From assembly GCF_022352215.1 (NCBI RefSeq), contig NZ_JAKRWF010000001.1:2033522-2097521 (forward strand): a stretch of 64,000 bases of DNA. Reading direction: 5' to 3'. The notes under the pieces were generated by a model, which searched no databases, was not told where the DNA came from, and was given only the letters and a program-made list of their open reading frames with translations. The stretch's first letter is position 1, and each line of letters starts with the position of its first letter. Shown in pieces: positions 7,909 to 16,677 of the stretch. This DNA comes from Flavihumibacter cheonanensis. Its GTDB lineage: Bacteria > Bacteroidota > Bacteroidia > Chitinophagales > Chitinophagaceae. Position numbers and translations under genes: made by a program.

Positions 7909-8364
7909 TTAGGGCATGATGATACGGGAAGGCGCACCAACAATCTCAACCAGTTCGATATCGAAAACCAGGTCTTCACCCGCCAGCGGATGATTGGCAT
8001 CCAGCAGGATTGCAGTTTCCTGGATCTCAGTAATAACAACAGGAACCACCTGGCCCTGGCTATTATTCAGATTCAGGCGCATACCCACTTCGAGTGGCAT
8101 ATCAGCAGGAACCTGCTCTTTCGGGAATTCGATAATCATATCAGGATTCTTGGGACCATACGCATCATCAACAGGAATATGCACGGTTTTCTTGTCTCCC
8201 ACAATCATCCCCATCACACCGTTGTCGAAACCAGCGATTACCATTTGGCTTCCCACCTGAAATTCCAAGGGATCCCGACCTTCTGAACTATCGAAAGTGG
8301 TTCCATCGGTAAGGCGACCATGGTAATGAACCTTTACGGTATCGCCAGACTGTACTTGTTGCAT
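7909..8364 (-). CDS. FKBP-type peptidyl-prolyl cis-trans isomerase, SlyD type
   Basis: 151 aa. The FKBP fold is split by an insert-in-flap chaperone domain (about 70-125), the hallmark of SlyD. Active-site motifs include GTTFDSSEGRDPLEFQVG and MVIAGFDNGVMGM near residues 24-56. The AYGPKNPDMI segment marks the entry to the flap domain. It catalyses proline isomerisation and acts as a folding chaperone in the cytoplasm. The His/Cys-rich metal-binding tail of E. coli SlyD is absent, so a nickel-delivery role is unlikely. Single gene, convergent with the CPBP gene. Confidence 0.92.
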   Translation of the reverse strand: MQQVQSGDTVKVHYHGRLTDGTTFDSSEGRDPLEFQVGSQMVIAGFDNGVMGMIVGDKKTVHIPVDDAYGPKNPDMIIEFPKEQVPADMPLEVGMRLNLNNSQGQVVPVVITEIQETAILLDANHPLAGEDLVFDIELVEIVGAPSRIIMP

Positions 8365-8437
8365 AAAAAAAATTTAAATTGATCAAATCAGGGCACAAGG
8401 TAAGGGAAAAGCGGCAGAGCGCCTGCTACCAATCCGT

Positions 8438-8445
8438 TATATTTG
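8438..8445 (+). promoter_or_regulatory. -7 box 4 nt from the namZ ATG (leaderless)
   Basis: TATATTTG matches TAnnTTTG exactly and ends 4 nt before the ATG at 8450. With the usual distance from box to start site, transcription would begin at or next to the A of the ATG. Confidence 0.6.
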
Positions 8446-8449
8446 AGCC

Positions 8450-9652
8450 ATGAAAAGGATTTTTTTTGTATTGCTTTGCGGCCTATTTAGTGTCGTAGAT
8501 ATTTTTGCCCAGCGGATTGAACCAGGAGCTGAACAGTTCAATCAATACCTTCCCAAATTATCCGGATTAAGAGTAGGAATTTTTGCCAATCAGACCACTG
8601 TTGTTTATGATACCCTTCACTTGGTTGATGCACTCAAACAAAAAGGGGTTCGCATCACGCGGCTCTTTTCACCCGAACATGGATTCCGCGGCACTGCTGA
8701 TGCAGGAGAAAAAGTAGGCAATACGGTTGACCCTAAAACCGGCATCCCAGTGATTTCTCTCTATGGCAAAAACCGGATTCCCAAAAAAGAAGACCTGGAC
8801 GCAGTTGATATCCTGATATTTGATATTCAGGATGTTGGTGTTCGATTTTACACATACATTTCTTCGTTGGAAGAATTTATGGAAGCAGCGATTGCAGCAA
8901 AAAAACCGTTGCTGGTGCTTGACCGTCCCAACCCAAATGGATTTTATATTGATGGCCCCATTCTTGAAAAACCCTATCGCTCTTTTGTGGGCATGCAGCC
9001 GGTACCTGTAGTATATGGCATGACCATTGGAGAATATGCCAAAATGCTGCTGGGTGAAAAATGGCTGAACACCAATCTGTCTACAGAAGGATTCCAACTC
9101 ATGGTGATCCCCTGTAAAAATTATACACACGAGAGCAAGTATCAATTACCGGTAAAACCTTCTCCCAACCTGCCGGATATGTCATCCATTTACTGGTATG
9201 CCTCTACCTGTTTTTTTGAAGGAACGGTATTAAGTGAAGGCCGCGGAACCGACCACCCCTTCCAGGTATTTGGCCATCCTGCTCTTCCAAAAAATTTATA
9301 TTCCTTTACCCCGCGTTCCAAAGAAGGCGCTAAAAATCCTAAGTTAAAAGATCAGCTCTGTTATGGTTGGAACCTGGCTGCTGAACCAACTGTTGTGTTA
9401 TCAAAAATTGGAAACCAACTGCAACTGGAGTATCTGCTGGAAGCCTATCGCCTTTTTCCGGATAAAGCCAGTTTTTTCCTGGGTAAGCCGAATGCTGAAC
9501 CAACCGCCTATTTCTTTAATAAACTGGCGGGTAACAGTCAATTGATGCAACAGATCAAAGAAGGAAAAACCATGGAAGAGATCAGGGCATCCTGGCAACC
9601 GGGATTGGAAAACTTCAAAAAAATTCGCGCCCGTTACCTGATTTACCCCTAA
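8450..9652 (+). CDS. namZ: Exo-beta-N-acetylmuramidase NamZ (DUF1343)
   Basis: 400 aa with a signal peptide (about 1-20, ending DIFAQ). DUF1343 proteins are exo-acting beta-N-acetylmuramidases that release MurNAc from the ends of peptidoglycan fragments, used in cell-wall turnover or recycling. Family motifs present are GIFANQTTV near residue 45, LFSPEHGFRG (with the conserved Glu-His) near 72-81, SLYGKNRIP, DILIFDIQDVGVRFYTY and LDRPNPNG. Length is typical. Product is periplasmic by its signal peptide. It has its own close promoter box and is followed 22 nt later by fmt. Confidence 0.9.
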   Translation: MKRIFFVLLCGLFSVVDIFAQRIEPGAEQFNQYLPKLSGLRVGIFANQTTVVYDTLHLVDALKQKGVRITRLFSPEHGFRGTADAGEKVGNTVDPKTGIPVISLYGKNRIPKKEDLDAVDILIFDIQDVGVRFYTYISSLEEFMEAAIAAKKPLLVLDRPNPNGFYIDGPILEKPYRSFVGMQPVPVVYGMTIGEYAKMLLGEKWLNTNLSTEGFQLMVIPCKNYTHESKYQLPVKPSPNLPDMSSIYWYASTCFFEGTVLSEGRGTDHPFQVFGHPALPKNLYSFTPRSKEGAKNPKLKDQLCYGWNLAAEPTVVLSKIGNQLQLEYLLEAYRLFPDKASFFLGKPNAEPTAYFFNKLAGNSQLMQQIKEGKTMEEIRASWQPGLENFKKIRARYLIYP

Positions 9653-9674
9653 CCCTTCTTACTAAATTCACACT

Positions 9675-10625
9675 ATGGATTATCGCTCTTTGCGAATTGT
9701 TTTTATGGGAACGCCGGAATTTGCAGTTGCATCGCTTGATGCATTGGTACATGCGGGTTGTAACATTGTTGGAGTTGTAACAGCACCTGATCGTCCGGCT
9801 GGCAGAGGATTGCAATTACAACACAGCGCCGTGAAAACATTTGCGCTCGCTCATCATATCCCTGTATTACAACCCGAAAAATTACGCGATCCACATTTCC
9901 TCGAAGCACTTGATCAGTGGAAAGCGGATCTGCAGGTGGTAGTAGCTTTCCGGATGTTACCTGAGATGGTATGGAACCGCCCACCAATGGGAACGATTAA
10001 TGTACATGGTTCCTTACTTCCCAATTATCGAGGAGCAGCTCCCATCAACTGGGCTGTGATCAATGGAGAAAAAGAAACCGGAGTAACCACCTTTAAATTG
10101 CAGCATGAAATTGATACCGGCAATATTTTATTGCAGGAACGCTTACCAATAAGTGAAGATGAAGATGCAGGTTCCGTACATGACCGGATGAAAGAATTGG
10201 GAGCTCAGTTATTGGTGAAAACTGTTGAGGGACTTGCGAATGAAAGCATCAAGGAGATACCGCAAGGCAGGCTCGTGGATTCTACACACCCACCCAAACA
10301 CGCACCCAAGATTTTTACAGAAACCTGCCATATCAACTGGTTTCAGCATGTAGATGCTATTCATAACCTGGTAAGGGGATTATCTCCCTACCCTGCTGCC
10401 TTTACTTCATTGGAAGGCAAGACGCTGAAAGTATTTAAAACAAAAAAAGAAAAAACCCAACCGGCAATTGCACCCGGACAATTTGAAACCGACCAATCCA
10501 CCTACCTGAAATTTGCAGCGCCGGATGGCTATATTCACCTGGAAGAAGTGCAATTGCAGGGCAAAAAAAGAATGGGTATCCAGGATTTTTTACGAGGCTA
10601 TCGTTTTACCACCCAATCCAACTAA
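9675..10625 (+). CDS. fmt: Methionyl-tRNA formyltransferase
   Basis: 316 aa, typical length. Transfers a formyl group from 10-formyltetrahydrofolate to Met-tRNAfMet, making the initiator for translation. Seen: IVFMGTPEFAVASL at the N-terminus, the catalytic-site signature NVHGSLLPNYRGAAPINWAVINGE (Asn, His, and the downstream Asp in LQHEIDTGNIL), and the C-terminal tRNA-binding domain from about residue 205. A gene for the initiator tRNA substrate lies elsewhere in this window at 23.7 kb. A degenerate promoter-like sequence (TAAATTCA) sits 4 nt before the ATG in the same geometry as the exact boxes of namZ and ispH. Confidence 0.95.
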   Translation: MDYRSLRIVFMGTPEFAVASLDALVHAGCNIVGVVTAPDRPAGRGLQLQHSAVKTFALAHHIPVLQPEKLRDPHFLEALDQWKADLQVVVAFRMLPEMVWNRPPMGTINVHGSLLPNYRGAAPINWAVINGEKETGVTTFKLQHEIDTGNILLQERLPISEDEDAGSVHDRMKELGAQLLVKTVEGLANESIKEIPQGRLVDSTHPPKHAPKIFTETCHINWFQHVDAIHNLVRGLSPYPAAFTSLEGKTLKVFKTKKEKTQPAIAPGQFETDQSTYLKFAAPDGYIHLEEVQLQGKKRMGIQDFLRGYRFTTQSN

Positions 10626-10628
10626 ACA

Positions 10629-11504
10629 ATGATATCATATAATACCAAAGACTGGCTATCTGTACTGTTTAAGTTACACAAGGCTGATACCATCCGGCAG
10701 TTACTACCTTTAATCGCCTTGATATCACTGTACTCCTGGGGTGTTGCTTATGTGGAAGTAGAAGTTTTGAAATTGTCGCAGAACAGCCATTTGAAGCAAG
10801 TATCGATCATGCATAGCCTGCTCGGTTTTGCGATTTCCATGTTGCTTGTATTTCGCACCAATACTGCTTATGATCGCTGGTGGGAAGGAAGAAAACTATG
10901 GGGAGCACTGACGAACAATTCCAGAAACCTTGCATTAAAGCTGGATAGTATGTTAGCTGTGGATGATCATGTGACCCGGAATTTTTTCCGTAAGTCCATT
11001 GCCTTATATGCCAGCATGCTCAGAGATCATCTTCGCTCAGAGAAAACAAGGCTGGCCTTGGATGAAATTGATCATCCGGAGTTGGCGGTGGATCAATCCA
11101 GGCACCTGCCCAACCAGGTAGCAGCCTTGATGATGCGAAGAGTTCAGGAGCTCTACCGAAAGAATGTGATTACAGGAGATCAGCTCATTACCATCAATGC
11201 AGAACTGTTATCATTTACCGATATCTGTGGTGCCTGTGAACGAATCAAAAACACACCCATCCCATATTCCTACAGTGTATTCATCAAAAAATTCATTTTC
11301 ATTTATGTAATTACGTTACCGATTGGATTTGTATTCAATTTGGGGTATCTCGTAATTCCCGTAGTAGCTTTTATCTTTTATGTGCTTGCCAGCCTTGAAT
11401 TGATCGCAGAGGAAATTGAAGACCCATTTGGAGGTGATGCCAATGATGTACCGACAGAAAAAATAGCTGAGAATATCCGTATCCATGTAAACGAAATCCT
11501 TTGA
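10629..11504 (+). CDS. Bestrophin family ion channel
   Basis: 291 aa. Bestrophin (UPF0187/RFP-TM) proteins form pentameric ion channels in the inner membrane. Characteristic features: a transmembrane region at about 24-45, the segment SLLGFAISMLLVFRTNTAYDRWWEGRKLWG (about 62-91), the DRWWEGR motif, and late helices with GFVFNLGYLVIPVVAFIFYVLASLELIAEEIEDPFG. The IEDPFG motif near residue 262 is the family C-terminal signature. Ion selectivity cannot be read from sequence. It starts 3 nt after fmt, so it is co-transcribed. Confidence 0.93.
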   Translation: MISYNTKDWLSVLFKLHKADTIRQLLPLIALISLYSWGVAYVEVEVLKLSQNSHLKQVSIMHSLLGFAISMLLVFRTNTAYDRWWEGRKLWGALTNNSRNLALKLDSMLAVDDHVTRNFFRKSIALYASMLRDHLRSEKTRLALDEIDHPELAVDQSRHLPNQVAALMMRRVQELYRKNVITGDQLITINAELLSFTDICGACERIKNTPIPYSYSVFIKKFIFIYVITLPIGFVFNLGYLVIPVVAFIFYVLASLELIAEEIEDPFGGDANDVPTEKIAENIRIHVNEIL

Positions 11505-11512
11505 TAACAACT

Positions 11513-12931
11513 ATGCGTAACCGAATCCTTCTTGTTGGCACAATTTTCCTTTTTTCGTTGTTTGCTTCCTGTGGAAGCAGTAAGAAAGCAGCAAAACCTG
11601 CACCGCCCCCTGTTGTAAAAACATTACCACCACTCACAGAATCGGTGATACATATACCTGTCAAAATTGTAGTCAAACCCTTTTTACAGCAGGCAGAACA
11701 ATTAGCCCCTACTACCATTACTTCGGATGGATGGCCGGCTTATCTGCAGAGTGGCTGCGACTTCCGGTACAAGTATCGCTTTCTTCGATCCGGTTTTCAG
11801 TTCAGTTGTGTAAACAACCGGGTAACCATGACCATGAATGGACGGTACCAGATTGCCGGAAGTAAAACCGTATGTGTATTGGGACAATCGGTTTCGCCCT
11901 GGATCAATGGAAGTTGTGGGTTTGGTGAAGAGCCGATGCGAAGAGTGAATATTCAATTGGTATCCGATTTGAGATTCACGCCCGATTATCGCTTGCAAAC
12001 CAGCACCCGGGTGGAGAAAGTGCAGGCAATTGATAAATGTGTTGTAACTATTTTCAATAATGATGTTACCCAGCAGGTAATGGACAGCATCGCGGCAGCG
12101 GTTAATTTTTATGGTGCAGCTGTAGATCAGAATATGCGCAACCTTCGGTTTGACGAAGTATTAAATCCGGTGGCAGAAAGAGCAGGAAAGAAAATTCCGC
12201 TTAGCACCTATGGATTTATGAAATTAAATGCCAATTCGGTTAAGCTGGGTGCCATCAACTTAACTGGTGATACGTTGAAATTTATTGCCGGCTTATCCTG
12301 CTTTCCGGAGATCAGTTCCGACAGCATCAATACGTCAGTGACGCAACACCTGCCTCCCTTAAGTGGTACAGTAAATGGAGATGGTTTTAATCTGACCACC
12401 AATGCGATCTATGATTACCGTACCATTGATACCTTATTAACGAGAACACTGAAAGGAAGAGAGTTTGATGTAAAAGGTGAAAAGATTCGCATTTCAGGTG
12501 TTGAAGTATCCGGACTTGACAATTACAAAGTTCGGTTTAAGATTGATTTTACGGGCACCAAAAGAGGAACGCTGTTTCTAACCGGAACACCAGAGCTCGA
12601 TATACAGACGCAGCAATTACAGGTACCGGATCTGGAATATGACTTAAATTCCTCGAGCCTGGTATTGGCAGTTGGGAAAACCTTCTTCAACCGGCAGATC
12701 CTGGAGAGTTTACGGCAGCAGGCAAAGATCAACGTACGCGAGCTCTATTTGAAAAATAAAGTAAAAATTGATACACAGCTCAACCGGGTTATTATGGATG
12801 GAATCCAGATGACAGGCAATACCCAGGAGCTTCGGTTAACCGGCCTTGTTATTAACAAAGACAATGTGCAGGTGCAGGCACAGGTAAAAGGACAGGTGAA
12901 TCTTGTCATCACCAACTTGCCGATGCAATAA
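11513..12931 (+). CDS. DUF4403 family lipoprotein
   Basis: 472 aa from the ATG at 11513; a TTG 12 nt upstream overlaps the bestrophin stop and is less likely. The N-terminus is a lipoprotein signal with the lipobox LFASCG at about residues 17-22, followed by a Lys/Pro-rich linker. The remainder is beta-rich, with the DUF4403 pattern of two repeated halves similar to lipid-binding TULIP-like folds; this structural comparison is my inference. Function is unknown. The gene ends directly against the stop of the convergent SET gene. It forms an apparent fmt-bestrophin-DUF4403 operon. Confidence 0.85.
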   Translation: MRNRILLVGTIFLFSLFASCGSSKKAAKPAPPPVVKTLPPLTESVIHIPVKIVVKPFLQQAEQLAPTTITSDGWPAYLQSGCDFRYKYRFLRSGFQFSCVNNRVTMTMNGRYQIAGSKTVCVLGQSVSPWINGSCGFGEEPMRRVNIQLVSDLRFTPDYRLQTSTRVEKVQAIDKCVVTIFNNDVTQQVMDSIAAAVNFYGAAVDQNMRNLRFDEVLNPVAERAGKKIPLSTYGFMKLNANSVKLGAINLTGDTLKFIAGLSCFPEISSDSINTSVTQHLPPLSGTVNGDGFNLTTNAIYDYRTIDTLLTRTLKGREFDVKGEKIRISGVEVSGLDNYKVRFKIDFTGTKRGTLFLTGTPELDIQTQQLQVPDLEYDLNSSSLVLAVGKTFFNRQILESLRQQAKINVRELYLKNKVKIDTQLNRVIMDGIQMTGNTQELRLTGLVINKDNVQVQAQVKGQVNLVITNLPMQ

Positions 12932-13315
12932 TCAGAGGGCATCAAACCATAAAGGTTTGGGATCGTTCCAGTCGCCATTGTAATTAATGAATAATTCCTC
13001 TCCGGCATTGATTGGGCGTACAGTTTTTATACGGATCATTTGGGATTCCATATCCATTTCATATTCGCAATTGCTTTGGAAGCTGTGGTTGTACAAAGAC
13101 ACATAGCCAAGTGCCACGCAACAGGCTTTATTATCCTCTCCCCATTCAAAAATATAATAGTGCAGCAGGGTTTTATCCAGCAGAAGGCGATCGGTTTCAG
13201 ACAATACAATAACCGGACTGATCTCTACCAGGGTATCGGCCTCCAGTGGCTCGAGCGTGAACACACCTCTGCCCATGGAGGGAGTTGGGGCAATTATCAG
13301 GCAGGGTAAAATCAT
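12932..13315 (-). CDS. SET domain-containing protein (putative lysine methyltransferase)
   Basis: 127 aa, essentially a bare SET domain. Motifs: GRGVFTLEPLEADTLVEISPV at the N-terminus, YNHSFQSNC (the NHS cofactor-site motif, near residue 76), and GEELFINYNGDW (the GEEL and Tyr catalytic motif, near 105-116). SET domains transfer a methyl group from SAM to protein lysine. The post-SET cysteines of eukaryotic enzymes are absent. Small stand-alone bacterial SET proteins exist in Bacteroidetes and Chlamydiae; their targets are largely unknown. Divergent from mgtE. Confidence 0.88.
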   Translation of the reverse strand: MILPCLIIAPTPSMGRGVFTLEPLEADTLVEISPVIVLSETDRLLLDKTLLHYYIFEWGEDNKACCVALGYVSLYNHSFQSNCEYEMDMESQMIRIKTVRPINAGEELFINYNGDWNDPKPLWFDAL

Positions 13316-13332
13316 CCTGCAATATAAAAATG

Positions 13333-13340
13333 TATTTTTA
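13333..13340 (+). promoter_or_regulatory. Imperfect -7 box 4 nt from the mgtE ATG
   Basis: TATTTTTA matches TAnnTTTG at seven of eight positions, with the same 4-nt spacing to ATG 13345 as seen at namZ and ispH. It favours the ATG at 13345 over the one at 13330. Confidence 0.3.
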
Positions 13341-13344
13341 CCCC

Positions 13345-14739
13345 ATGACCGAAGATCTGGAAACCCCTGCGTCTATCAGTGAACAATTTGCTTCCATCAT
13401 TCACCTGGAAGACAAGCTGCGCATACGCGAGTTTCTGAATAATCAGAACATCAGCGACGTGGCTGAACTGGTGGATGAGTTTGATGAATTTGCCAGCCAG
13501 ATCATCGGCAATATGAGCACGCACCGGGCTGCCAGTGTATTCAAGATCCTGGACACTTCCGTACAGAAACAAATCATCCAGGAGTTGCCACCGTTAAAAT
13601 CGGCCGAGCTACTGAATGAACTACCTGCGGATGACCGGACCTCTTTTCTTGAAGAGTTGCCCAGTGAAGTGGTAAAAGAACTGATCAAAACACTGGATCC
13701 GGAAGAAAGAAAAATCACACTCTCCCTGCTTGGGTATCCTGAAGGCAGTGTGGGACGATTGATGACCCCGGATTATATCGCGGTAAATGCAGATTGGACC
13801 ATGACCGAAGTACTGGATCATATCCGGGAAGTGGGACGTGAATCGGAAACGATTGATGTGATTTACGTAGTGAATGATAAGGGAGAATTTGTGGATGACA
13901 TGAGAATCCGGGATGTGATCATGACGAGTCCGGATAAAGTGGTAAGTGATATAATAGATTACAGATACATCGCATTGAATGTAAATGATGACCAGGAAGT
14001 AGCCAACCAGACATTCAAGATGAATAACCGGGTGGCGCTACCGGTGCTGGATGATCAGAATATATTGCTGGGCATTGTAACCATTGACGATGTGCTCTGG
14101 GTTGCCAATGAGGAATTCAGTGAAGATATGCAGCGGATTGGTGGTACGGAAGCATTGGATGAGCCATATCTTGAAATGCCCATCTTCAAATTGTTCCAGA
14201 AGCGTATTGTCTGGATGGTAGTGTTATTTATCGGAGAAATGCTGACTGCTTCGGCGATGGGTTATTTTGAAGATGAAATCGCGAAAGCGGTAGTGCTGGC
14301 CTTATTTGTTCCCTTGATTATATCAAGTGGAGGTAATAGTGGATCACAGGCCTCCACCCTGATCATCCAGGCAATGGCGGTAGGAGAAATAACCATATCG
14401 GATTGGTGGAGGGTGCTCAAGCGCGAAATCATTTCTGGATTGTTGTTGGGGAGTGTGCTGGGCATCATTGGATTTGCAAGAGTAATTGTTTGGTCGCAGT
14501 TTTTCCCGGAAGTATATGGCATCTATTATATTCAGTTGGGCGCTGCAGTTGGAATATCCCTGATGGGAGTAGTATTATGGGGTACGATCAGCGGATCCAT
14601 GTTACCCATCTTCTTAAAAAGAGCCGGTGCTGATCCGGCCGTATCCTCCGCACCCTTTGTTGCAACATTGGTTGATGTAACCGGGTTGATCCTCTATTTC
14701 AGCGTTGCCTATCTCTTTTTACGGGGCCTCATGCTCTGA
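13345..14739 (+). CDS. mgtE: Magnesium transporter MgtE
   Basis: 464 aa from the ATG at 13345 (MTEDLETPAS). An ATG at 13330 and a frame up to 13285 are also open, but the upstream part overlaps the divergent SET gene. Domains in order: MgtE N domain (about 20-120, with ELPADDRTSFLEELPSE), a pair of CBS domains (about 125-250), and a five-helix transmembrane domain (about 275-464). Conserved segments include PLIISSGGNSGSQASTLIIQA, the Mg-pore region. MgtE dimers are Mg2+ channels gated by cytoplasmic Mg2+ sensed by the N and CBS domains. Confidence 0.94.
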   Translation: MTEDLETPASISEQFASIIHLEDKLRIREFLNNQNISDVAELVDEFDEFASQIIGNMSTHRAASVFKILDTSVQKQIIQELPPLKSAELLNELPADDRTSFLEELPSEVVKELIKTLDPEERKITLSLLGYPEGSVGRLMTPDYIAVNADWTMTEVLDHIREVGRESETIDVIYVVNDKGEFVDDMRIRDVIMTSPDKVVSDIIDYRYIALNVNDDQEVANQTFKMNNRVALPVLDDQNILLGIVTIDDVLWVANEEFSEDMQRIGGTEALDEPYLEMPIFKLFQKRIVWMVVLFIGEMLTASAMGYFEDEIAKAVVLALFVPLIISSGGNSGSQASTLIIQAMAVGEITISDWWRVLKREIISGLLLGSVLGIIGFARVIVWSQFFPEVYGIYYIQLGAAVGISLMGVVLWGTISGSMLPIFLKRAGADPAVSSAPFVATLVDVTGLILYFSVAYLFLRGLML

Positions 14740-14761
14740 GTTAACCGGCTTACGCAAACGA

Positions 14762-14790
14762 TTGCTTAAAAAATAATTTAACTATGTTTG
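14762..14790 (+). promoter_or_regulatory. glmS promoter (-33 TTG and -7 TATGTTTG)
   Basis: TTG at 14762-14764 and an exact TAnnTTTG box (TATGTTTG) at 14783-14790 are separated by 18 nt. The ATG of glmS is 42 nt after the box. I saw no glmS ribozyme-like sequence in the short leader. Confidence 0.6.
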
Positions 14791-14832
14791 CGTTTTATTG
14801 CCGGCACCTTATAACAAAAAAAGATAATAAAT

Positions 14833-16668
14833 ATGTGTGGAATTGTTGCTTACATCGGACATAGAGAAGCTTATCCAATCATTTTAAAAGGGCTGAAAAG
14901 GTTAGAATACAGGGGGTACGACAGTGCGGGGGTGGCTCTCTTGAACAATGGAATGAAAGTGTATAAAAAGCAGGGGAAGGTTGCTGACCTGGAAGAGACA
15001 CTGATCGGTAAAGACCTGCATTCGAATATTGGAATTGGCCATACCCGCTGGGCAACACATGGTGAACCCTGCGATCGGAATGCACACCCTCATACCTCCA
15101 AAAATGGCAAGTTATCCATGATACATAACGGGATCATTGAAAACTATGCCCAGATCAAAGGAGAACTTATCAAAAAAGGATACACGTTCCAGAGTGACAC
15201 GGATACGGAAGTGCTGCTGAAATTCATTGAAGACATTTATGTGAACAATGAAGGCAGCCTGGAAGAAGCGGTACGAATTGCATTGAAACGGGTGGTGGGT
15301 GCTTATGTGATTGTGTTACTGGATGAAGACAATCCGGATACCCTGATTGCCGCAAGAAAAGGATCACCACTTGTAATCGGAATCGGCAAAGGAGAACATT
15401 TCCTGGCATCGGATGCCTCTCCTATTATTGAATACACGAAGGAAGTGGTATATGTAAATGACTATGAAGTGGCGATTATTCGTCCGGATGAACTGATCCT
15501 GAAAAACCTGGGTAATGAAAAGATCACCCCCTTCATCACCAAGCTGGACATGGAACTGGCAGCTATTGAAAAAGGCGGCTATGATCATTTCATGCTGAAG
15601 GAGATTTTTGAACAACCGCATACCATATTTGATTGTTTGCGCGGAAGACTGGATGCCAGTGCAGGAACCATCACAATGAGTGGAATACAGCAATATGCAG
15701 AGCAACTGATGACCGCCAACCGCATCATCATGATAGCCTGTGGAACCAGCTGGCATGCGGGACTTGTTGCGGAATATATATTTGAAGAGCTGACCCGGAT
15801 ACCGGTTGAAGTGGAATATGCTTCAGAATTCCGGTACCGCAATCCGGTTATCAATAAGGGAGATGTGATCATTGCAATTTCACAGAGTGGTGAAACCGCA
15901 GATACCCTGGTAGCAATTGAGAGTGCGAAAGAAAAAGGAGCCATCATATTGGGCGTAGTGAATGTGGTAGGATCCTCCATTGCCCGTACCTCTCACGGCG
16001 GGGCCTACACGCATGCTGGTCCGGAGATTGGAGTAGCCAGTACCAAAGCCTTTACAGCGCAGTTAGCGGTATTGACCATGATGGCATTGAAATTAGGTTA
16101 CATGAAGGGGTGCATCAGTGAAAAACGCTATATGCATTTGCTGAATGAGCTGAATGATGTACCAGAAAAAGTGGCAACGGCCTTGTTGCAGAAAGATGCC
16201 ATCCATGAAATCGCGCTTAAATACAAAGATGCATCTGATGCGCTCTACCTGGGTCGCGGTTATAATTTCCCGGTTGCATTAGAAGGCGCGCTGAAACTGA
16301 AAGAGATTTCGTATATCCATGCGGAGGGTTATCCGGCTGCAGAAATGAAACATGGTCCCATTGCATTGGTGGATGACAAACTGCCGGTATTCTTTGTGGC
16401 AACAAAAGACAGTTTCCATGAGAAAGTCCTGAGCAATATGCAGGAGATCAAAGCACGTAAAGGAAAAGTAATTGCTGTAGTGAGTGAAGGAGATGATGCA
16501 GCCAATGCGCTGGTAGATGATTTGATCGTTGTTCCTTATGCGGATGAGCTGATCGCGCCCATTATCAATGTGATTCCCATGCAGCTCCTCGCCTATTACA
16601 TTGGTGTAGCAAAAGGACTGGATGTAGACAAACCCCGAAATCTCGCCAAAAGCGTAACAGTAGAATAA
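14833..16668 (+). CDS. glmS: Glutamine--fructose-6-phosphate aminotransferase (isomerizing)
   Basis: 611 aa, the usual length. Makes glucosamine-6-phosphate from fructose-6-phosphate and glutamine, the first step of UDP-GlcNAc synthesis for peptidoglycan and LPS. The catalytic Cys is residue 2 (MCGIVAYIG, exposed after Met removal), followed by the class II glutamine amidotransferase domain with RLEYRGYDSAG and GHTRWATHG. Two SIS sugar-isomerase domains follow (about 285-420 and 455-600), with ACGTSWHAG and SQSGETADT. The C-terminus ends DKPRNLAKSVTVE, the conserved tail that closes over the sugar site. Followed 9 nt later by the DUF4954 gene. Confidence 0.97.
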   Translation: MCGIVAYIGHREAYPIILKGLKRLEYRGYDSAGVALLNNGMKVYKKQGKVADLEETLIGKDLHSNIGIGHTRWATHGEPCDRNAHPHTSKNGKLSMIHNGIIENYAQIKGELIKKGYTFQSDTDTEVLLKFIEDIYVNNEGSLEEAVRIALKRVVGAYVIVLLDEDNPDTLIAARKGSPLVIGIGKGEHFLASDASPIIEYTKEVVYVNDYEVAIIRPDELILKNLGNEKITPFITKLDMELAAIEKGGYDHFMLKEIFEQPHTIFDCLRGRLDASAGTITMSGIQQYAEQLMTANRIIMIACGTSWHAGLVAEYIFEELTRIPVEVEYASEFRYRNPVINKGDVIIAISQSGETADTLVAIESAKEKGAIILGVVNVVGSSIARTSHGGAYTHAGPEIGVASTKAFTAQLAVLTMMALKLGYMKGCISEKRYMHLLNELNDVPEKVATALLQKDAIHEIALKYKDASDALYLGRGYNFPVALEGALKLKEISYIHAEGYPAAEMKHGPIALVDDKLPVFFVATKDSFHEKVLSNMQEIKARKGKVIAVVSEGDDAANALVDDLIVVPYADELIAPIINVIPMQLLAYYIGVAKGLDVDKPRNLAKSVTVE

Positions 16669-16677
16669 CTGTCTCTT

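Noticed and set aside
14791..14832. glmS ribozyme in the glmS leader
   Set aside because: The leader after the -7 box is only about 40 nt, too short, and lacks the core elements.
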